Origin: Pseudomonas denitrificans (nom. rej.)
GTDB taxonomy: Bacteria; Pseudomonadota; Gammaproteobacteria; Pseudomonadales; Pseudomonadaceae
Direction of reading: 5' to 3'
NCBI RefSeq assembly: GCF_008807415.1
Contig: NZ_CP043626.1
Location: 4,626,501-4,690,500 of the forward strand
Length of the DNA stretch: 64,000 nt
Each line of letters opens with the position of its first letter. The stretch's first letter is position 1. Shown in pieces: positions 50,092 to 63,969 of the stretch. The notes below the pieces were generated by a model. The model was not told where the DNA came from, did no database searches, and saw only the letters and a program-made list of their open reading frames with translations. Both the position numbers and the translations under genes were made by a program.

Positions 50092-51156
50092 TCAGTTGAC
50101 CTTCGCGGTCAGCTCACCCTTGGCGTAACGCTGGAACATGCCTTCCAGGGAGATCGGCTTGATCTTCGAGGCATGGCCGGCGGTGCCGAAGGCTTCGTAG
50201 CGAGCGATGCAGATATCACGCATGGCGACGATGGTCTGGGCGAAGAACTTGCGCGGGTCGAACTCGCTCGGCTGCTCGGCCATCATGCGGCGGATGGCGC
50301 CGGTGGAAGCCAGGCGCAGGTCGGTGTCGATGTTGACCTTGCGCACGCCGTGCTTGATGCCTTCGACGATTTCCTCGACCGGCACGCCGTAGGTTTCCTT
50401 GATGTCGCCGCCGAACTCGTTGATCACCTTCAGCCACTCTTGCGGCACCGAGGAGGAGCCGTGCATCACCAGGTGGGTGTTGGGGATGCGCTTGTGGATT
50501 TCCTTGATGCGCTCGATGGAGAGCACGTCGCCGGTCGGCGGCTTGGTGAACTTGTAGGCGCCGTGGCTGGTGCCGATGGCGATGGCCAGGGCGTCGACCT
50601 GGGTCTTCTTGACGAAGTCCGCGGCTTCTTCCGGATCGGTCAGCAGCTGGCTGTGGTCCAGCACGCCTTCGGCGCCAACGCCGTCTTCCTCGCCGGCCAT
50701 ACCGGTTTCCAGGGAGCCCAGGCAACCCAGCTCACCTTCCACGGACACGCCGCAGGCGTGGGCGAAGGCAACGGTCTGCTGGGTGACGCGGACGTTGTAC
50801 TCGTAGTCGGCCGGGGTCTTGCCGTCTTCCTTCAGCGAGCCGTCCATCATGACGGAGGAGAAGCCCAGCTGGATGGAGCGCTGGCAGACGTCAGGGCTGG
50901 TGCCGTGATCCTGGTGCATGCACACCGGGATGTGCGGGAATTCCTCGATGGCCGCGAGGATCAGGTGGCGCAGGAAGGGCGCACCGGCGTATTTGCGGGC
51001 ACCAGCGGAGGCCTGCACGATCACCGGGGAATCGGTCTTGTCGGCCGCTTCCATGATGGCGCGCATCTGCTCGAGGTTGTTGACGTTGAAAGCCGGAACG
51101 CCGTAGCCGAACTCGGCGGCGTGGTCCAGCATTTGGCGCATGCTGATGAGTGCCAT
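50092..51156 (-). CDS. fba: Class II fructose-1,6-bisphosphate aldolase
   Basis: The 354-residue zinc aldolase interconverts fructose-1,6-bisphosphate with two triose phosphates. Zinc and active-site segments include [14 protein letters not shown] and [16 protein letters not shown]. It is of the longer class II type found in Pseudomonas. It follows pgk, epd and tkt on the same strand, an arrangement typical of the Calvin-cycle-like/gluconeogenic block in gammaproteobacteria. Two hairpins (51181-51198 and 51219-51237) lie just upstream of the start. Confidence 0.96.
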   Translation of the reverse strand: MALISMRQMLDHAAEFGYGVPAFNVNNLEQMRAIMEAADKTDSPVIVQASAGARKYAGAPFLRHLILAAIEEFPHIPVCMHQDHGTSPDVCQRSIQLGFSSVMMDGSLKEDGKTPADYEYNVRVTQQTVAFAHACGVSVEGELGCLGSLETGMAGEEDGVGAEGVLDHSQLLTDPEEAADFVKKTQVDALAIAIGTSHGAYKFTKPPTGDVLSIERIKEIHKRIPNTHLVMHGSSSVPQEWLKVINEFGGDIKETYGVPVEEIVEGIKHGVRKVNIDTDLRLASTGAIRRMMAEQPSEFDPRKFFAQTIVAMRDICIARYEAFGTAGHASKIKPISLEGMFQRYAKGELTAKVN

Positions 51157-51276
51157 GGTCTTCGCTTCTCCCAGAAGTCAGGCTCGGTTACACGAGCCCC
51201 TTAACTACATGTTTGGAAGCCTGCCGCAGGGGCAGGCCGTGTTCAAGTCTTCCGGCGCGAGCCGGACAATCGGCGC

Positions 51277-51612
51277 TCAGTGCGCCTTGCAACCACGGCC
51301 GATCAGGTCGTTGCTCTCGACCCAGTACACCAGGCCCTGGTCACCTTTGATGCTCAAGCCGATCAGCCCGTCGCTATAGAAAGCGCCGGAGCCGCCGGGT
51401 TCCTCTTCCAGGTGATGAACCACGTCGTCCTCCCCCAGCTTCAGGTCGACGACCGACTTGCTGGGGTCCACGTAACGCCACCGCACTTCGGCCTTGCTGT
51501 CGCAGACCCAGTGGTTCCAACCACCCTGCACAGCGGAGTTGCCGCCTGTCGAGTGACTGGAACAACCCGCCACCAGCGCAAGCGCCAGGGCCGGGACGAG
51601 ATAACGCAACAT
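51277..51612 (-). CDS. MliC-family lipoprotein (C-type lysozyme inhibitor-like)
   Basis: The 111-residue lipoprotein (lipobox LVAGC, about Cys17) has the MliC/PliC pattern: WVCDSKAEVRWRY at the start of the barrel, SGAFYSDGLIGLSIKGDQG as the inhibitory loop region, and a terminal Cys (IGRGCKAH) able to pair with the first one. MliC proteins protect against host lysozyme from the outer membrane. The start at 51612 is chosen because the upstream extension from 51654 has no signal-peptide form. Confidence 0.72.
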   Translation of the reverse strand: MLRYLVPALALALVAGCSSHSTGGNSAVQGGWNHWVCDSKAEVRWRYVDPSKSVVDLKLGEDDVVHHLEEEPGGSGAFYSDGLIGLSIKGDQGLVYWVESNDLIGRGCKAH

Positions 51613-51753
51613 CTGGCGACTCTCCTTCAGGCGGACGCGCCGCCGGATATCCAATACGCCAGATTGCCCGTCCCGCCGCAGGAACGCCAGTGCCGCCTGC
51701 GCCTGGGCGCGGGCGGCACTGTCAGATCGTGATCCCGACCGCCAGGCGTTGCC

Positions 51754-51948
51754 TCAGGGGCAGTTCACCGGTTTCTGCTCGGGCGTCGGATCGCCGCTGC
51801 TCTGGCTATCCACCCGTTCGCGGTTCTGGTCCGAAGGCACCATGACCGAAGGCGGGCTCATCACTTCACAGGTACTGGGGGCTCCACCGCTTCCGGCACA
51901 GCCGACCAGCACGAGGCAAAACGACAACAGAGGGGCGACAGCTCGCAT
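51754..51948 (-). CDS. Very small lipoprotein of unknown function
   Basis: The 64-residue product has a clear lipobox (LVLVGC) and a short polar, Ser/Pro-rich mature part with two cysteines (STCEVMS and KPVNCP). It lies between pgk and the MliC-like gene on the same strand. AAGGAGAACGG precedes the ATG at 51948. Its position matches a small hypothetical gene between pgk and fba in P. aeruginosa, as I recall. Confidence 0.65.
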   Translation of the reverse strand: MRAVAPLLSFCLVLVGCAGSGGAPSTCEVMSPPSVMVPSDQNRERVDSQSSGDPTPEQKPVNCP

Positions 51949-52036
51949 GACCGTTCTCCTTGGCATCCGTACAAGGCTTGTGACCCGGGGATGCCGCAGA
52001 GGTTTGCTTTACTGTCGCCCGACGGTGTCGCCAGGA

Positions 52037-53200
52037 TCAGGCCTTGGCGCGCTGTTCCAGCACTTCCACGGCCGGCAGGACCTTGCCCTCGACGAACTCG
52101 AGGAAGGCGCCACCACCGGTGGAAATGTAGGAGATCTGCTCGCCGATGCCGTACTTGTCGATAGCCGCCAGGGTGTCGCCACCGCCGGCGATGCTGAAGG
52201 CGGTGCCTTCGGCGATGGCCTTGGCCAGGGTTTTGGTGCCTTCGCCGAACTGGTCGAACTCGAACACGCCGACCGGACCGTTCCACAGGATGGTCTTCGA
52301 AGTCTTCAGCAGCTCGGCGAACTGGGCGGCGGTCTTCGGACCGATGTCCAGGATCATGTCGTCGTCGGCCACGTCAGCGATGTCCTTGACGGTGGCAACG
52401 GCGGTCTCGGCGAACTCATTGGCAACCACGACGTCCACCGGCAGCGGAACGCTGACTTTGGCGGCGATGGCCTTGGCGGTATCGACCAGGTCGGCCTCGT
52501 ACAGCGACTTGCCGACCTTGTGGCCCGCCGCAGCGAGGAAGGTGTTGGCGATGCCGCCACCGACGATCAGCTGGTCGCAGATCAGCGCCAGGCTGTTGAG
52601 CACGTCGAGCTTGGTGGAAACCTTGGAGCCGGCGACGATGGCAGCCATCGGGCGGGCCGGGTTGCCCAGGGCCTTGCCCAGGGCATCCAGTTCGGCGGCC
52701 AGCAGCGGGCCGGCCGCGGCGACCTTGGCGAACTTGGCCACGCCGTGGGTCGAACCCTCGGCACGGTGGGCGGTGCCGAAGGCATCCATGACGAACACGT
52801 CGCACAGGGCGGCGTATTGCTGGGCCAGCTCGTCGGCGTTCTTCTTCTCGCCCTTGTTGAAGCGCACGTTCTCGAACAGCACGACTTCGCCCGGCTTCAC
52901 TTCGACGCCACCCAGGTAGTCCTTGACCAGCGGCACAGCGCGGCCGAGGGCCTTGGACAGGTAGTCGGCAACCGGTTGCAGGCTGTTCTCGGCGGAGAAT
53001 TCACCCTCGGTCGGGCGGCCCAGGTGCGAGCAGACCATCACCGCCGCGCCCTTTTCCAGGGCCAGCTTGATGGTCGGCAGCGAGGCCAGGATGCGCGCGT
53101 CGCTCTTGACCACACCGTCCTTCACCGGAACGTTGAGGTCTTCGCGGATCAGCACGCGCTTACCTTGGAGGTCGAGGTCGGTCATCTTCAACACGGTCAT
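52037..53200 (-). CDS. pgk: Phosphoglycerate kinase
   Basis: The 387-residue kinase transfers phosphate between 1,3-bisphosphoglycerate and ADP. The N-terminal signature [16 protein letters not shown] and the C-terminal [13 protein letters not shown] and [14 protein letters not shown] are intact. It lies 28 bases downstream of epd. Confidence 0.97.
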   Translation of the reverse strand: MTVLKMTDLDLQGKRVLIREDLNVPVKDGVVKSDARILASLPTIKLALEKGAAVMVCSHLGRPTEGEFSAENSLQPVADYLSKALGRAVPLVKDYLGGVEVKPGEVVLFENVRFNKGEKKNADELAQQYAALCDVFVMDAFGTAHRAEGSTHGVAKFAKVAAAGPLLAAELDALGKALGNPARPMAAIVAGSKVSTKLDVLNSLALICDQLIVGGGIANTFLAAAGHKVGKSLYEADLVDTAKAIAAKVSVPLPVDVVVANEFAETAVATVKDIADVADDDMILDIGPKTAAQFAELLKTSKTILWNGPVGVFEFDQFGEGTKTLAKAIAEGTAFSIAGGGDTLAAIDKYGIGEQISYISTGGGAFLEFVEGKVLPAVEVLEQRAKA

Positions 53201-53228
53201 GACAGTCAGTCCTGTTGGGGCTGTTTGA

Positions 53229-54275
53229 TTAACGTTCGGTAGCGGCGACCCGCAGGTAGTGCCCTGCGGTGTCGAGCATGCGGTTGGCGAACCCCCACTC
53301 GTTGTCGAACCAGGCCAGCACGTTCACCAGGCGGGGGCCGGAAACGCGGGTCTGGCTGCCATCGACGATGGCCGAATGCGGGTCGTGATTGAAATCGCAG
53401 CTGGCGTGGGGCAGCTCGGTGTACGCCAGCAGGCCTTTCAGCGGGCCTTCGGTGGCAGCCTGGCGCAGCACGCGGTTGATCTCCTCGGCGGACGTATCGC
53501 GGGAGACCTGCAGGGTGATGTCCAGGGCCGAGACGTTCACCGTCGGCACCCGAATGGCTTTGGCCTGGATTCGCCCGGCGAGTTCCGGCAGCAGGCGCTC
53601 GATGCCTCGTGCCAGCCCGGTGGACACCGGGATCACCGACTGGAAGGCCGAGCGCGTGCGGCGCAGATCTTCGTGGTGGTAGGCGTCGATCACCGGCTGG
53701 TCGTTCATCGCCGAGTGAATGGTGGTGATCGAGACGTACTCGATGCCCACGGCTTCGTTCAGCAACTTGAGCAACGGCACGCTGCAGTTGGTGGTGCAGG
53801 AGGCGTTGGACACCAGCGTCTCGGCGCCCGAGAGACCCTGCTGGTTGATGCCGAAGACCACGGTGGCATCGATGTCCACCTCGCTGGCCATCGGCTGGGA
53901 GAACAGCACCCGCGGCGCACCGGCACCGAGGAAGCGCTCGCCGTCGGCGCGGGTGTTGTAGACACCGGAGCATTCCAGCACCAGGTCGATGTCCAGGGCG
54001 CGCCAGTCGATGGCCTCGGGTTCGGCTTCGCGGAATACCTTCACGCAGTCGCCGCCCACATGCAGGCAGCCGTCGGCCACACTCACCTCGCCGGGAAAGC
54101 GGCCGTGGGTGGAGTCGAAGCGGGTCAGGTACTCCAGGCTGGCCAGGTCCGCCAGGTCGTTCAGCGCGACGATGGAGAAATCAGCCTTGGCGCCGCGTTC
54201 GTGCAGAGCACGGAACACGCAGCGGCCGATACGGCCGTAACCGTTGAGGGCAACTCGGTAAGGGCGCTTGGACAT
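53229..54275 (-). CDS. epd: Erythrose-4-phosphate dehydrogenase
   Basis: The 348-residue GAPDH-fold enzyme oxidises erythrose 4-phosphate to 4-phosphoerythronate, the first step toward pyridoxal phosphate. The NAD motif is [14 protein letters not shown]; the catalytic Cys is in [15 protein letters not shown]. It lies between tkt and pgk as in enterobacteria (epd-pgk-fba). GAPDH activity cannot be excluded from sequence, but the [13 protein letters not shown] region and location favour Epd. Confidence 0.9.
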   Translation of the reverse strand: MSKRPYRVALNGYGRIGRCVFRALHERGAKADFSIVALNDLADLASLEYLTRFDSTHGRFPGEVSVADGCLHVGGDCVKVFREAEPEAIDWRALDIDLVLECSGVYNTRADGERFLGAGAPRVLFSQPMASEVDIDATVVFGINQQGLSGAETLVSNASCTTNCSVPLLKLLNEAVGIEYVSITTIHSAMNDQPVIDAYHHEDLRRTRSAFQSVIPVSTGLARGIERLLPELAGRIQAKAIRVPTVNVSALDITLQVSRDTSAEEINRVLRQAATEGPLKGLLAYTELPHASCDFNHDPHSAIVDGSQTRVSGPRLVNVLAWFDNEWGFANRMLDTAGHYLRVAATER

Positions 54276-54295
54276 TGTTATCCCTTGGTGTTCGC

Positions 54296-54320
54296 TGCCG
54301 GGGCCTGATGGGCCCCGGCA
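54296..54320 (-). other. Hairpin in the tkt-epd intergenic space
   Basis: TGCCGGGGCC and GGCCCCGGCA form a perfect 10-bp stem with a five-base loop. There is no T-run, so it may be an mRNA processing or attenuation structure rather than a full terminator. Confidence 0.5.
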
Positions 54321-54334
54321 GGCTCAGGCGCTCG

Positions 54335-56332
<1,998 letters not shown>

Positions 56333-56556
56333 CGCTAATCTCCTGCGGGGGCTGCTTCGAAAGATCGAAGGGAATGAAAAAAGGCCGGTATTTTCGCCCA
56401 GCCGGGCCCCGCGGGGCAATGACAGATCGGCAGATGCCTGATGCAAGGCACGCGCCTGGGTCATCCGGCTGGTCAAAAGCCGCTCATCCGTCAATATCAA
56501 AACTTTTTGATACAGCTATTGCCCACCCCGTAAGCCACGACTAGACTGCCCGACCT
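56333..56556. promoter_or_regulatory. Divergent tkt/sahR intergenic region
   Basis: The 224-base region contains the promoters of tkt (minus) and of the sahR-metK unit (plus). It contains the palindrome listed at 56495-56512. No gene is visible. Confidence 0.6.
56495..56512. promoter_or_regulatory. Palindromic candidate SahR operator
   Basis: TATCAAAACTTTTTGATA is a perfect inverted repeat with 8-bp arms and a 2-bp centre, 44 bases before the ATG of the ArsR-type regulator. Its AT-rich ATCAA...TTGAT form is what I recall for SahR sites in other proteobacteria, but this match is from memory. Confidence 0.55.
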
Positions 56557-57558
56557 ATGAGTCTGCGCCTGCCCGAAATCCGCCACGACGATTGCGACCA
56601 GCTGGCTGCCCTGTGCAAGGCCGGCGGCGATCCGCTGCGGCTGAATGTCCTGCGGGTGCTGGCCAACGATTCGTTCGGCGTGCTGGAGCTGGCGCATATC
56701 TTCGGCGTCCGCCAGTCGGGCATGAGCCACCACCTGAAGGTGCTGTCCCAGGCCGGCCTGGTCGCCACCCGCCGCGAAGGCAACGCGATCTTCTATCGCC
56801 GCGCCCTGCCCCAGGGCGAAAACCTGGGCGGCACGCTGCACGGTGCGCTGCTCGAAGAAGTGGACGAACTGGCACTGGCCGATGACGTCAGCGCCCGCAT
56901 CGATGGCGTACACGCCCAGCGTGCCGCCGTCAGCCGTGATTTCTTCGCCCGCAGCGCGGAGAAGTTCCAGGCGACCCAGGACCTGATCGCAGGACTGCCG
57001 CAATACCGCGAAAGCGTGCTGGCGCTGCTCGATGCACTGAGCTTCGCCCCCGGCGCCACGGCGCTGGAAGTCGGCCCCGGCGACGGCGGATTCCTCCCCG
57101 AGCTGGCCCGGCGTTTCGGCCAGGTCACGGCGCTGGACAACAGCCAGACCATGCTCGACATGGCGCGGCAACGCTGCGCCAGCGAAGGTTTGAACAACGT
57201 CCGGCTGCGGCTGGGAGATGCCCTGCAGGACGTCGACGACGCGGCGGACTGCGTGGTGCTGAACATGGTGCTGCACCACTTCGCCGCACCGGCGGAGGCC
57301 GTGAAGCAGCTGGCCCACCTGGTGAAACCCGGTGGCAGCCTGCTGGTGACCGAACTCTGCAGCCACGACCAGAGCTGGGCCCGAGAGGCCTGTGGTGATC
57401 TCTGGCTGGGGTTCGAACAGGAAGACCTGGCCCACTGGGCCGACGCCGCCGGGCTCGCGTCCGGCGAAAGTGTTTACATCGGTTTACGTAATGGCTTTCA
57501 GATCCAGGTACGGCACTTCGCCAAACCGGATTCGCGAAGCGTCCTCACCCACCGGTAA
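56557..57558 (+). CDS. sahR: ArsR-type regulator fused to a SAM methyltransferase (SahR-like)
   Basis: The 333-residue protein joins an ArsR winged helix-turn-helix (about residues 15-85; ELAHIFGVRQSGMSHHLKVLSQAGLVATRREG) to a class I methyltransferase domain (about 140-310; ALEVGPGDGGFLPELA, MVLHHFAAPAEAV). This architecture corresponds to the proteobacterial S-adenosylhomocysteine-responsive regulator SahR, which controls methionine-cycle genes. Eighteen bases separate it from metK, so they form an operon, and the upstream palindrome is a plausible autoregulatory site. Whether the methyltransferase domain is catalytic is not evident. Confidence 0.78.
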   Translation: MSLRLPEIRHDDCDQLAALCKAGGDPLRLNVLRVLANDSFGVLELAHIFGVRQSGMSHHLKVLSQAGLVATRREGNAIFYRRALPQGENLGGTLHGALLEEVDELALADDVSARIDGVHAQRAAVSRDFFARSAEKFQATQDLIAGLPQYRESVLALLDALSFAPGATALEVGPGDGGFLPELARRFGQVTALDNSQTMLDMARQRCASEGLNNVRLRLGDALQDVDDAADCVVLNMVLHHFAAPAEAVKQLAHLVKPGGSLLVTELCSHDQSWAREACGDLWLGFEQEDLAHWADAAGLASGESVYIGLRNGFQIQVRHFAKPDSRSVLTHR

Positions 57559-57576
57559 TTGAATGGGAACCGTTAG

Positions 57577-58767
57577 ATGAGCGAATACTCTGTTTTCACC
57601 TCCGAATCCGTCTCCGAAGGCCATCCGGACAAGATCGCTGACCAGATTTCCGATGCGGTGCTCGACGCCATCATCGCCAAGGACAAATACGCCCGCGTGG
57701 CCTGCGAAACCCTGGTGAAGACCGGTGTCGCGATCATCGCCGGTGAAGTCACCACCTCCGCCTGGGTCGACCTGGAAGACCTGGTGCGCAAAGTCATCAT
57801 CGACATCGGCTACAACAGCTCCGACGTCGGCTTCGACGGCGCCACCTGCGGCGTACTGAACATCATCGGCAAGCAGTCGGTGGACATCAACCAGGGCGTC
57901 GACCGCGCCAAGCCGGAAGACCAGGGCGCTGGCGACCAGGGCCTGATGTTCGGCTATGCCAGCAACGAAACCGACGTGCTGATGCCCGCGCCGATCTGCT
58001 TCTCCCACCGTCTGGTGGAGCGTCAGGCCGAGGCCCGCAAATCCGGCCTGCTGCCGTGGCTGCGCCCGGACGCCAAGTCCCAGGTCACCTGCCGCTACGA
58101 AGGTGGCAAGGTCGTCGGCATCGACGCCATCGTCCTGTCCACCCAGCACAACCCGGAAGTCAGCTACAAGGACCTGCGCGAAGGCGTGATGGAGCTGATC
58201 ATCAAGCAGGTGCTGCCGGCCGAGCTGCTGCACAAGGACACCCAGTTCCACATCAACCCGACCGGCAACTTCGTGATCGGCGGCCCGGTGGGCGACTGCG
58301 GCCTGACCGGCCGCAAGATCATCGTCGACTCCTACGGCGGCATGGCCCGTCACGGCGGCGGCGCGTTCTCCGGCAAGGACCCGTCCAAGGTCGACCGTTC
58401 CGCTGCCTACGCCGGTCGCTATGTGGCCAAGAACATCGTTGCCGCCGGCCTGGCCGAACGCTGCGAAATCCAGGTGTCCTACGCCATCGGCGTGGCCCAG
58501 CCGACTTCCATCTCGATCAACACCTTCGGCACCGGCAAGATCAGCGATGACAAGATCATCCAGCTGGTCCGCGAGCACTTCGATCTGCGTCCGTACGCGA
58601 TCACCAAGATGCTCGACCTGCTGCACCCGATGTACCAGCCGACCGCGGCCTACGGCCACTTCGGTCGCAACCCGTTCGAAATGACCTACGGTGACGACAC
58701 CTTCACCGCCTTCACCTGGGAGCGCACCGACAAGGCTGCCGCCCTGCGTGATGCCGCCGGCCTGTAA
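57577..58767 (+). CDS. metK: S-adenosylmethionine synthetase
   Basis: The 396-residue enzyme makes S-adenosylmethionine from methionine and ATP. The signatures are [32 protein letters not shown] and [16 protein letters not shown], the last being the phosphate loop. It is the standard length and lies directly downstream of the sahR-like gene. Confidence 0.98.
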   Translation: MSEYSVFTSESVSEGHPDKIADQISDAVLDAIIAKDKYARVACETLVKTGVAIIAGEVTTSAWVDLEDLVRKVIIDIGYNSSDVGFDGATCGVLNIIGKQSVDINQGVDRAKPEDQGAGDQGLMFGYASNETDVLMPAPICFSHRLVERQAEARKSGLLPWLRPDAKSQVTCRYEGGKVVGIDAIVLSTQHNPEVSYKDLREGVMELIIKQVLPAELLHKDTQFHINPTGNFVIGGPVGDCGLTGRKIIVDSYGGMARHGGGAFSGKDPSKVDRSAAYAGRYVAKNIVAAGLAERCEIQVSYAIGVAQPTSISINTFGTGKISDDKIIQLVREHFDLRPYAITKMLDLLHPMYQPTAAYGHFGRNPFEMTYGDDTFTAFTWERTDKAAALRDAAGL

Positions 58768-58777
58768 GACCCGGTAG

Positions 58778-60582
<1,805 letters not shown>

Positions 60583-60587
60583 GCGCC

Positions 60588-61892
60588 TCAGCGCATCTGG
60601 AAGGCTTCCTGGTGGAAGCGGCTGCCCGGCATGCCTTGCCGGCGCAGGTCACGGCGCAGCAGTTCGGCCAGTGCCTGCGGGCCGCAGAACCAGACGCTCG
60701 GCCAGCGACCCTGCGCTCCGGGCTGCAGGCCCAGGTCCGCCGCCTGCAGGTAGCCTTCGCTTTCGCTGTAATGCACGCGCAGATCAATTCGTGGCAACTT
60801 CGCGCACAGCTCGCGCAGGCGCCCGGCGTAGATGGCGTCGGACGGTGAGCGCACGCAATACAGCAGCGTCACTTCCGGACAGTCCTCCGCCCGCACCTGC
60901 AGCGACTCGAGCCAGGCCAGGAAGGGCGTGATGCCGATACCACCGGCGATCCACACCTGCCGCTCGCCCTTGTCACGACGGAAGTCGAAGCGGCCGTAGG
61001 GCCCTTCCACCTTCACCGGATCACCGATCTTCAGAGCATCCTGAAGGCGCTGTGTGTAGTCCCCGAGCGCCTTGATGCTGAAGCGCACCTCGCCATTGCC
61101 CAGATCGCTGCAGGAAAGGGTGAAGGGATGCTGTCCCTCGAGACGATCACAGGTGAGGAAGGCGAACTGACCGGCGCGATGCTGCCAGCGCCCCTGCAGC
61201 TTGCAGGTGACTTCCAGCATGCGCTCGCCGGGGCGCTCGATAGCGACCACGACGCCTTCATGGGTCCGCCGACGGCCGATCTGCCCGGTGAGCGACCAGA
61301 GCGCGCAGAGGCTGCCCACCACCGCGCAGAACGCCACCAGCCAGCCCACCGGCTGCGTCCAGTAACCCGCCGGCGCCAGCACCACGCCATGGAAGGCGAG
61401 CACCAGGTAGACCACCGCGAGGGTTTTGTGGACGTAGCGCCACAGGTGGTAAGGGAAGCGCTGCCAGAGGGTGATGACCAGCATCGCCGCCAGCAGCCAG
61501 GCCGACCACTCGCCCAGGTCCTTGGCCGAGCCGCGGAACACGTCGAGGAAGGTCTCCACCCGCGGCCCCTTGGCCGGCTTGGCGATGAACTCGGCGAGCA
61601 GCGGCCCGCCCAGTTCCATCAGGTAGTGTGCCAGGCCCAGCACGATGGCCAGGATGCCCGCCCACTTGTGCGCGCGGTACATGCGGTCGAGGCCGTCCAG
61701 CGGCTTTTCCAGCCAGACCGGGCGCACCGCCAGCAGCATGATCAGCGACATCAGCGCGAAGGACGCGACGCCGGTAAAGAGAATGGCCTGCTTGCGCAGG
61801 ACCCAGATGTCCAGGGTAGCCGGCGGGTCGAAGAACAGCGCCAGGCCAAAGGTGGCCGCAACGGCCAGCAGTACGATCCAGATGAGTTTCAT
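60588..61892 (-). CDS. Ferric reductase-like transmembrane flavoprotein
   Basis: The 434-residue protein has an N-terminal six-helix membrane part (about residues 1-215) of the ferric reductase/YedZ-like type, with candidate haem histidines (RAHKWAGILAIVLGLAHY, WRYVHKTLAVVYLVLAFHGV). A ferredoxin-NADP reductase domain follows, with HPFTLS for FAD and IAGGIGITPFLAWLES for NAD(P)H. It would pass electrons across the inner membrane. The physiological acceptor is unknown. The ATG at 61892 has AGGAGG upstream. Confidence 0.83.
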   Translation of the reverse strand: MKLIWIVLLAVAATFGLALFFDPPATLDIWVLRKQAILFTGVASFALMSLIMLLAVRPVWLEKPLDGLDRMYRAHKWAGILAIVLGLAHYLMELGGPLLAEFIAKPAKGPRVETFLDVFRGSAKDLGEWSAWLLAAMLVITLWQRFPYHLWRYVHKTLAVVYLVLAFHGVVLAPAGYWTQPVGWLVAFCAVVGSLCALWSLTGQIGRRRTHEGVVVAIERPGERMLEVTCKLQGRWQHRAGQFAFLTCDRLEGQHPFTLSCSDLGNGEVRFSIKALGDYTQRLQDALKIGDPVKVEGPYGRFDFRRDKGERQVWIAGGIGITPFLAWLESLQVRAEDCPEVTLLYCVRSPSDAIYAGRLRELCAKLPRIDLRVHYSESEGYLQAADLGLQPGAQGRWPSVWFCGPQALAELLRRDLRRQGMPGSRFHQEAFQMR

Positions 61893-62064
61893 GAGTCCTC
61901 CTTGGGGCGCCAAAGCAGCGAGCCCAAGCGGAAGCTGAAGGAATCTTCTGAATCATCCCTTAATTTCGAAAGGTCTTTAGGCAGACACCCGCGATGCCAT
62001 GACCCATGTCAAACGCATCGCCCTTCGTTATGCTCGGCATATTCCTAAATACCAGTTTCACACC

Positions 62065-62811
62065 ATGCGCCTGCGAATCCTGTCCGACCTCCACCACGAA
62101 TACTTCCCCAACAGCCGCCGCGAACTGCCTCAGGCGGCCGCGGATGTCGTCGTGCTGGCCGGGGATATTCACGAGCACCTGCAGGGCCTGCACTGGGCGC
62201 GGGAGGAATTCCCGGACAGCGACATCATCTACGTCGCCGGCAACCACGAGTTCTACCACTCCGACCTGCCCGAACTGACCCAGGCCATGCGCAACCTGGC
62301 CCGCGCGCTGGATATCCACTTCCTCGAGAAGGATGCGGTGACCCTCGGCGGCGTGCGCTTCCTCGGCACCACGTTGTGGACGGACTTCCAGCTCTACGGC
62401 GAACGCGCGTCGGAACTGGCCTGTGAGCAGGCGCAGTTGCTGATGCCTGATTTCAACACGGTGGATTACTTCACCCAGCCCTTCACTCCCGAGATGAGTC
62501 GCGAGCTCTGCGGCGCCAGCTGCGAATGGCTGGCGGCGGAGCTGGATCAACCTTTCGCCGGCCCGACGGTGGTGGTGACGCACCACGCGCCCAGCGCTCG
62601 CTCCATTCCCTCGCACTATCTCGGCGACGCCCTGTCGCCCGCCTTCGCCTCGAACCTGGAAGCCCTGGCCGAACGCTGCGACCTGTGGATTCACGGACAC
62701 GTGCACGAGTGCCTGGATTATCGGGTCGGCCGGGGTCGGATCATCGCCAACCCCGGCGCCTACCCTGGAGAGGACAGCGGCTTCGATCCCTGTCGGGTGG
62801 TCGAACTCTAG
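62065..62811 (+). CDS. Calcineurin-like metallophosphoesterase
   Basis: The 248-residue cytoplasmic protein has the metal-binding motifs in order: LSDLHHEYF, GDIHEH, GNHEFYH, VTHHAPS and GHVHE. The phosphoesterase family is broad and the substrate is unknown. The ATG at 62065 puts the first motif at the N-terminus; upstream in-frame sequence from 61999 is not conserved. Its stop codon shares the palindrome CTAG (62808-62811) with that of the convergent esterase gene. Confidence 0.87.
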   Translation: MRLRILSDLHHEYFPNSRRELPQAAADVVVLAGDIHEHLQGLHWAREEFPDSDIIYVAGNHEFYHSDLPELTQAMRNLARALDIHFLEKDAVTLGGVRFLGTTLWTDFQLYGERASELACEQAQLLMPDFNTVDYFTQPFTPEMSRELCGASCEWLAAELDQPFAGPTVVVTHHAPSARSIPSHYLGDALSPAFASNLEALAERCDLWIHGHVHECLDYRVGRGRIIANPGAYPGEDSGFDPCRVVEL

Positions 62812-63806
62812 AACGGCGGCTCGATGCGTGGCGGCTCGTCAGGTGACAGCTCGCTGAAGAAGCGCCAGATCTCAGCCGGCCCGTCCAGTTGCGGGTCGAC
62901 TCGGCCAAGCAGGCGCGGCGGTCGGTACAGCGGCTGCGAAATCAGATGGCCGCCGCCGAACACTGTCACCAATTCCACGGGCGGCCCGTCGCCGGCAGCC
63001 CAGCGCTGCCGCTGCGTCCACACCGGGCCCGGCTGGGTCAGCTTGTCCACCTGCGGCTCGCCGCCCTGGCCATTGCGCCGCGCCAGCGCGAGGGCAGAGT
63101 CCTCGGCGGAAAGCACGGTGCCGCGATCACCGAAGCCGAACAGCGTGACCCGGCCACCCGCGTAGGGATTGATCGGGTCACGCGTACCATTCATCAACAG
63201 CGCGGCCTTGGGTTGTTCGGCAGGACGGCAGGCGTCGTTGCCGGCGCCCGGCAGGCTGGCAGCCACGGCGGCGACGCCATCGACCTTGTCCGGCGCCTCG
63301 GCGGCCAGGCGCAGGGCCATCTGCCCACCGTTGGAGTAGCCGGTGACGAATACCCGAGCCGGATCGACGCCGCGCTCGCGCTGCAGGCTTTCGATCATCT
63401 GCGAGAGGAAGCCGACGTCGTCGATGTTCAGGCGCCGCGCGCTGTAGGAGGCCACCCGCCGACAGTCGTTCCAGTGCCCTTCGAAACCATCGGGATAGAG
63501 CACCAGGAAACCATCGCGATCGGCCAGGGCATCAAAGCGGTAGCCGCTGTCGCGGCGCATGCGCTCGCCGTTGCTCTGCGAGCTGTGCAGAACCACCAGC
63601 AGCGCCGGGCGCTCGGCCAGTTTCTGCGGCACGTAGAGGACATAGCTGCGGCGCCGTTCGCCCTGGCGCACCGAGGCATCCTCGCTGCTGCCGGTCAGCA
63701 CCGGCTGCAGCTTCAGCTCACCGGGCACGTACCACCAGCCGCCCACCAGCAGCGCCAGCACCAGCAGCGCGATGAGTGCCTGCACGATCCGCATCGCCAC
63801 CCGCAT
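62808..63806 (-). CDS. LpqC/PHB depolymerase-like esterase
   Basis: The 332-residue alpha/beta hydrolase has an N-terminal signal anchor (MRIVQALIALLVLALLVGGWW). Catalytic elements are Ser in VTGYSNGGQMA, Asp in NGTRDPINPYAGG and His in VFGGGHLIS. It resembles the LpqC family of exported poly(3-hydroxybutyrate) depolymerase-like and feruloyl-esterase-like proteins. GGAGAG precedes the ATG at 63806. The substrate is unknown. Confidence 0.83.
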   Translation of the reverse strand: MRVAMRIVQALIALLVLALLVGGWWYVPGELKLQPVLTGSSEDASVRQGERRRSYVLYVPQKLAERPALLVVLHSSQSNGERMRRDSGYRFDALADRDGFLVLYPDGFEGHWNDCRRVASYSARRLNIDDVGFLSQMIESLQRERGVDPARVFVTGYSNGGQMALRLAAEAPDKVDGVAAVAASLPGAGNDACRPAEQPKAALLMNGTRDPINPYAGGRVTLFGFGDRGTVLSAEDSALALARRNGQGGEPQVDKLTQPGPVWTQRQRWAAGDGPPVELVTVFGGGHLISQPLYRPPRLLGRVDPQLDGPAEIWRFFSELSPDEPPRIEPPF

Positions 63807-63969
63807 ACCGCCTCTCCTTGCCCGCCTGGCGGGCCTTGCGAGTCCCGGCTTTCTCCTGGGCAATCGAACGGGGGCGATTGTCCTGGGGCAGCCCCTCGCC
63901 GCGCCGTCCATGGCAAACTCTAGCCGTTGACTCCAACGTCATAGTGTTTGGTAACCAAGGACTCCGAAA

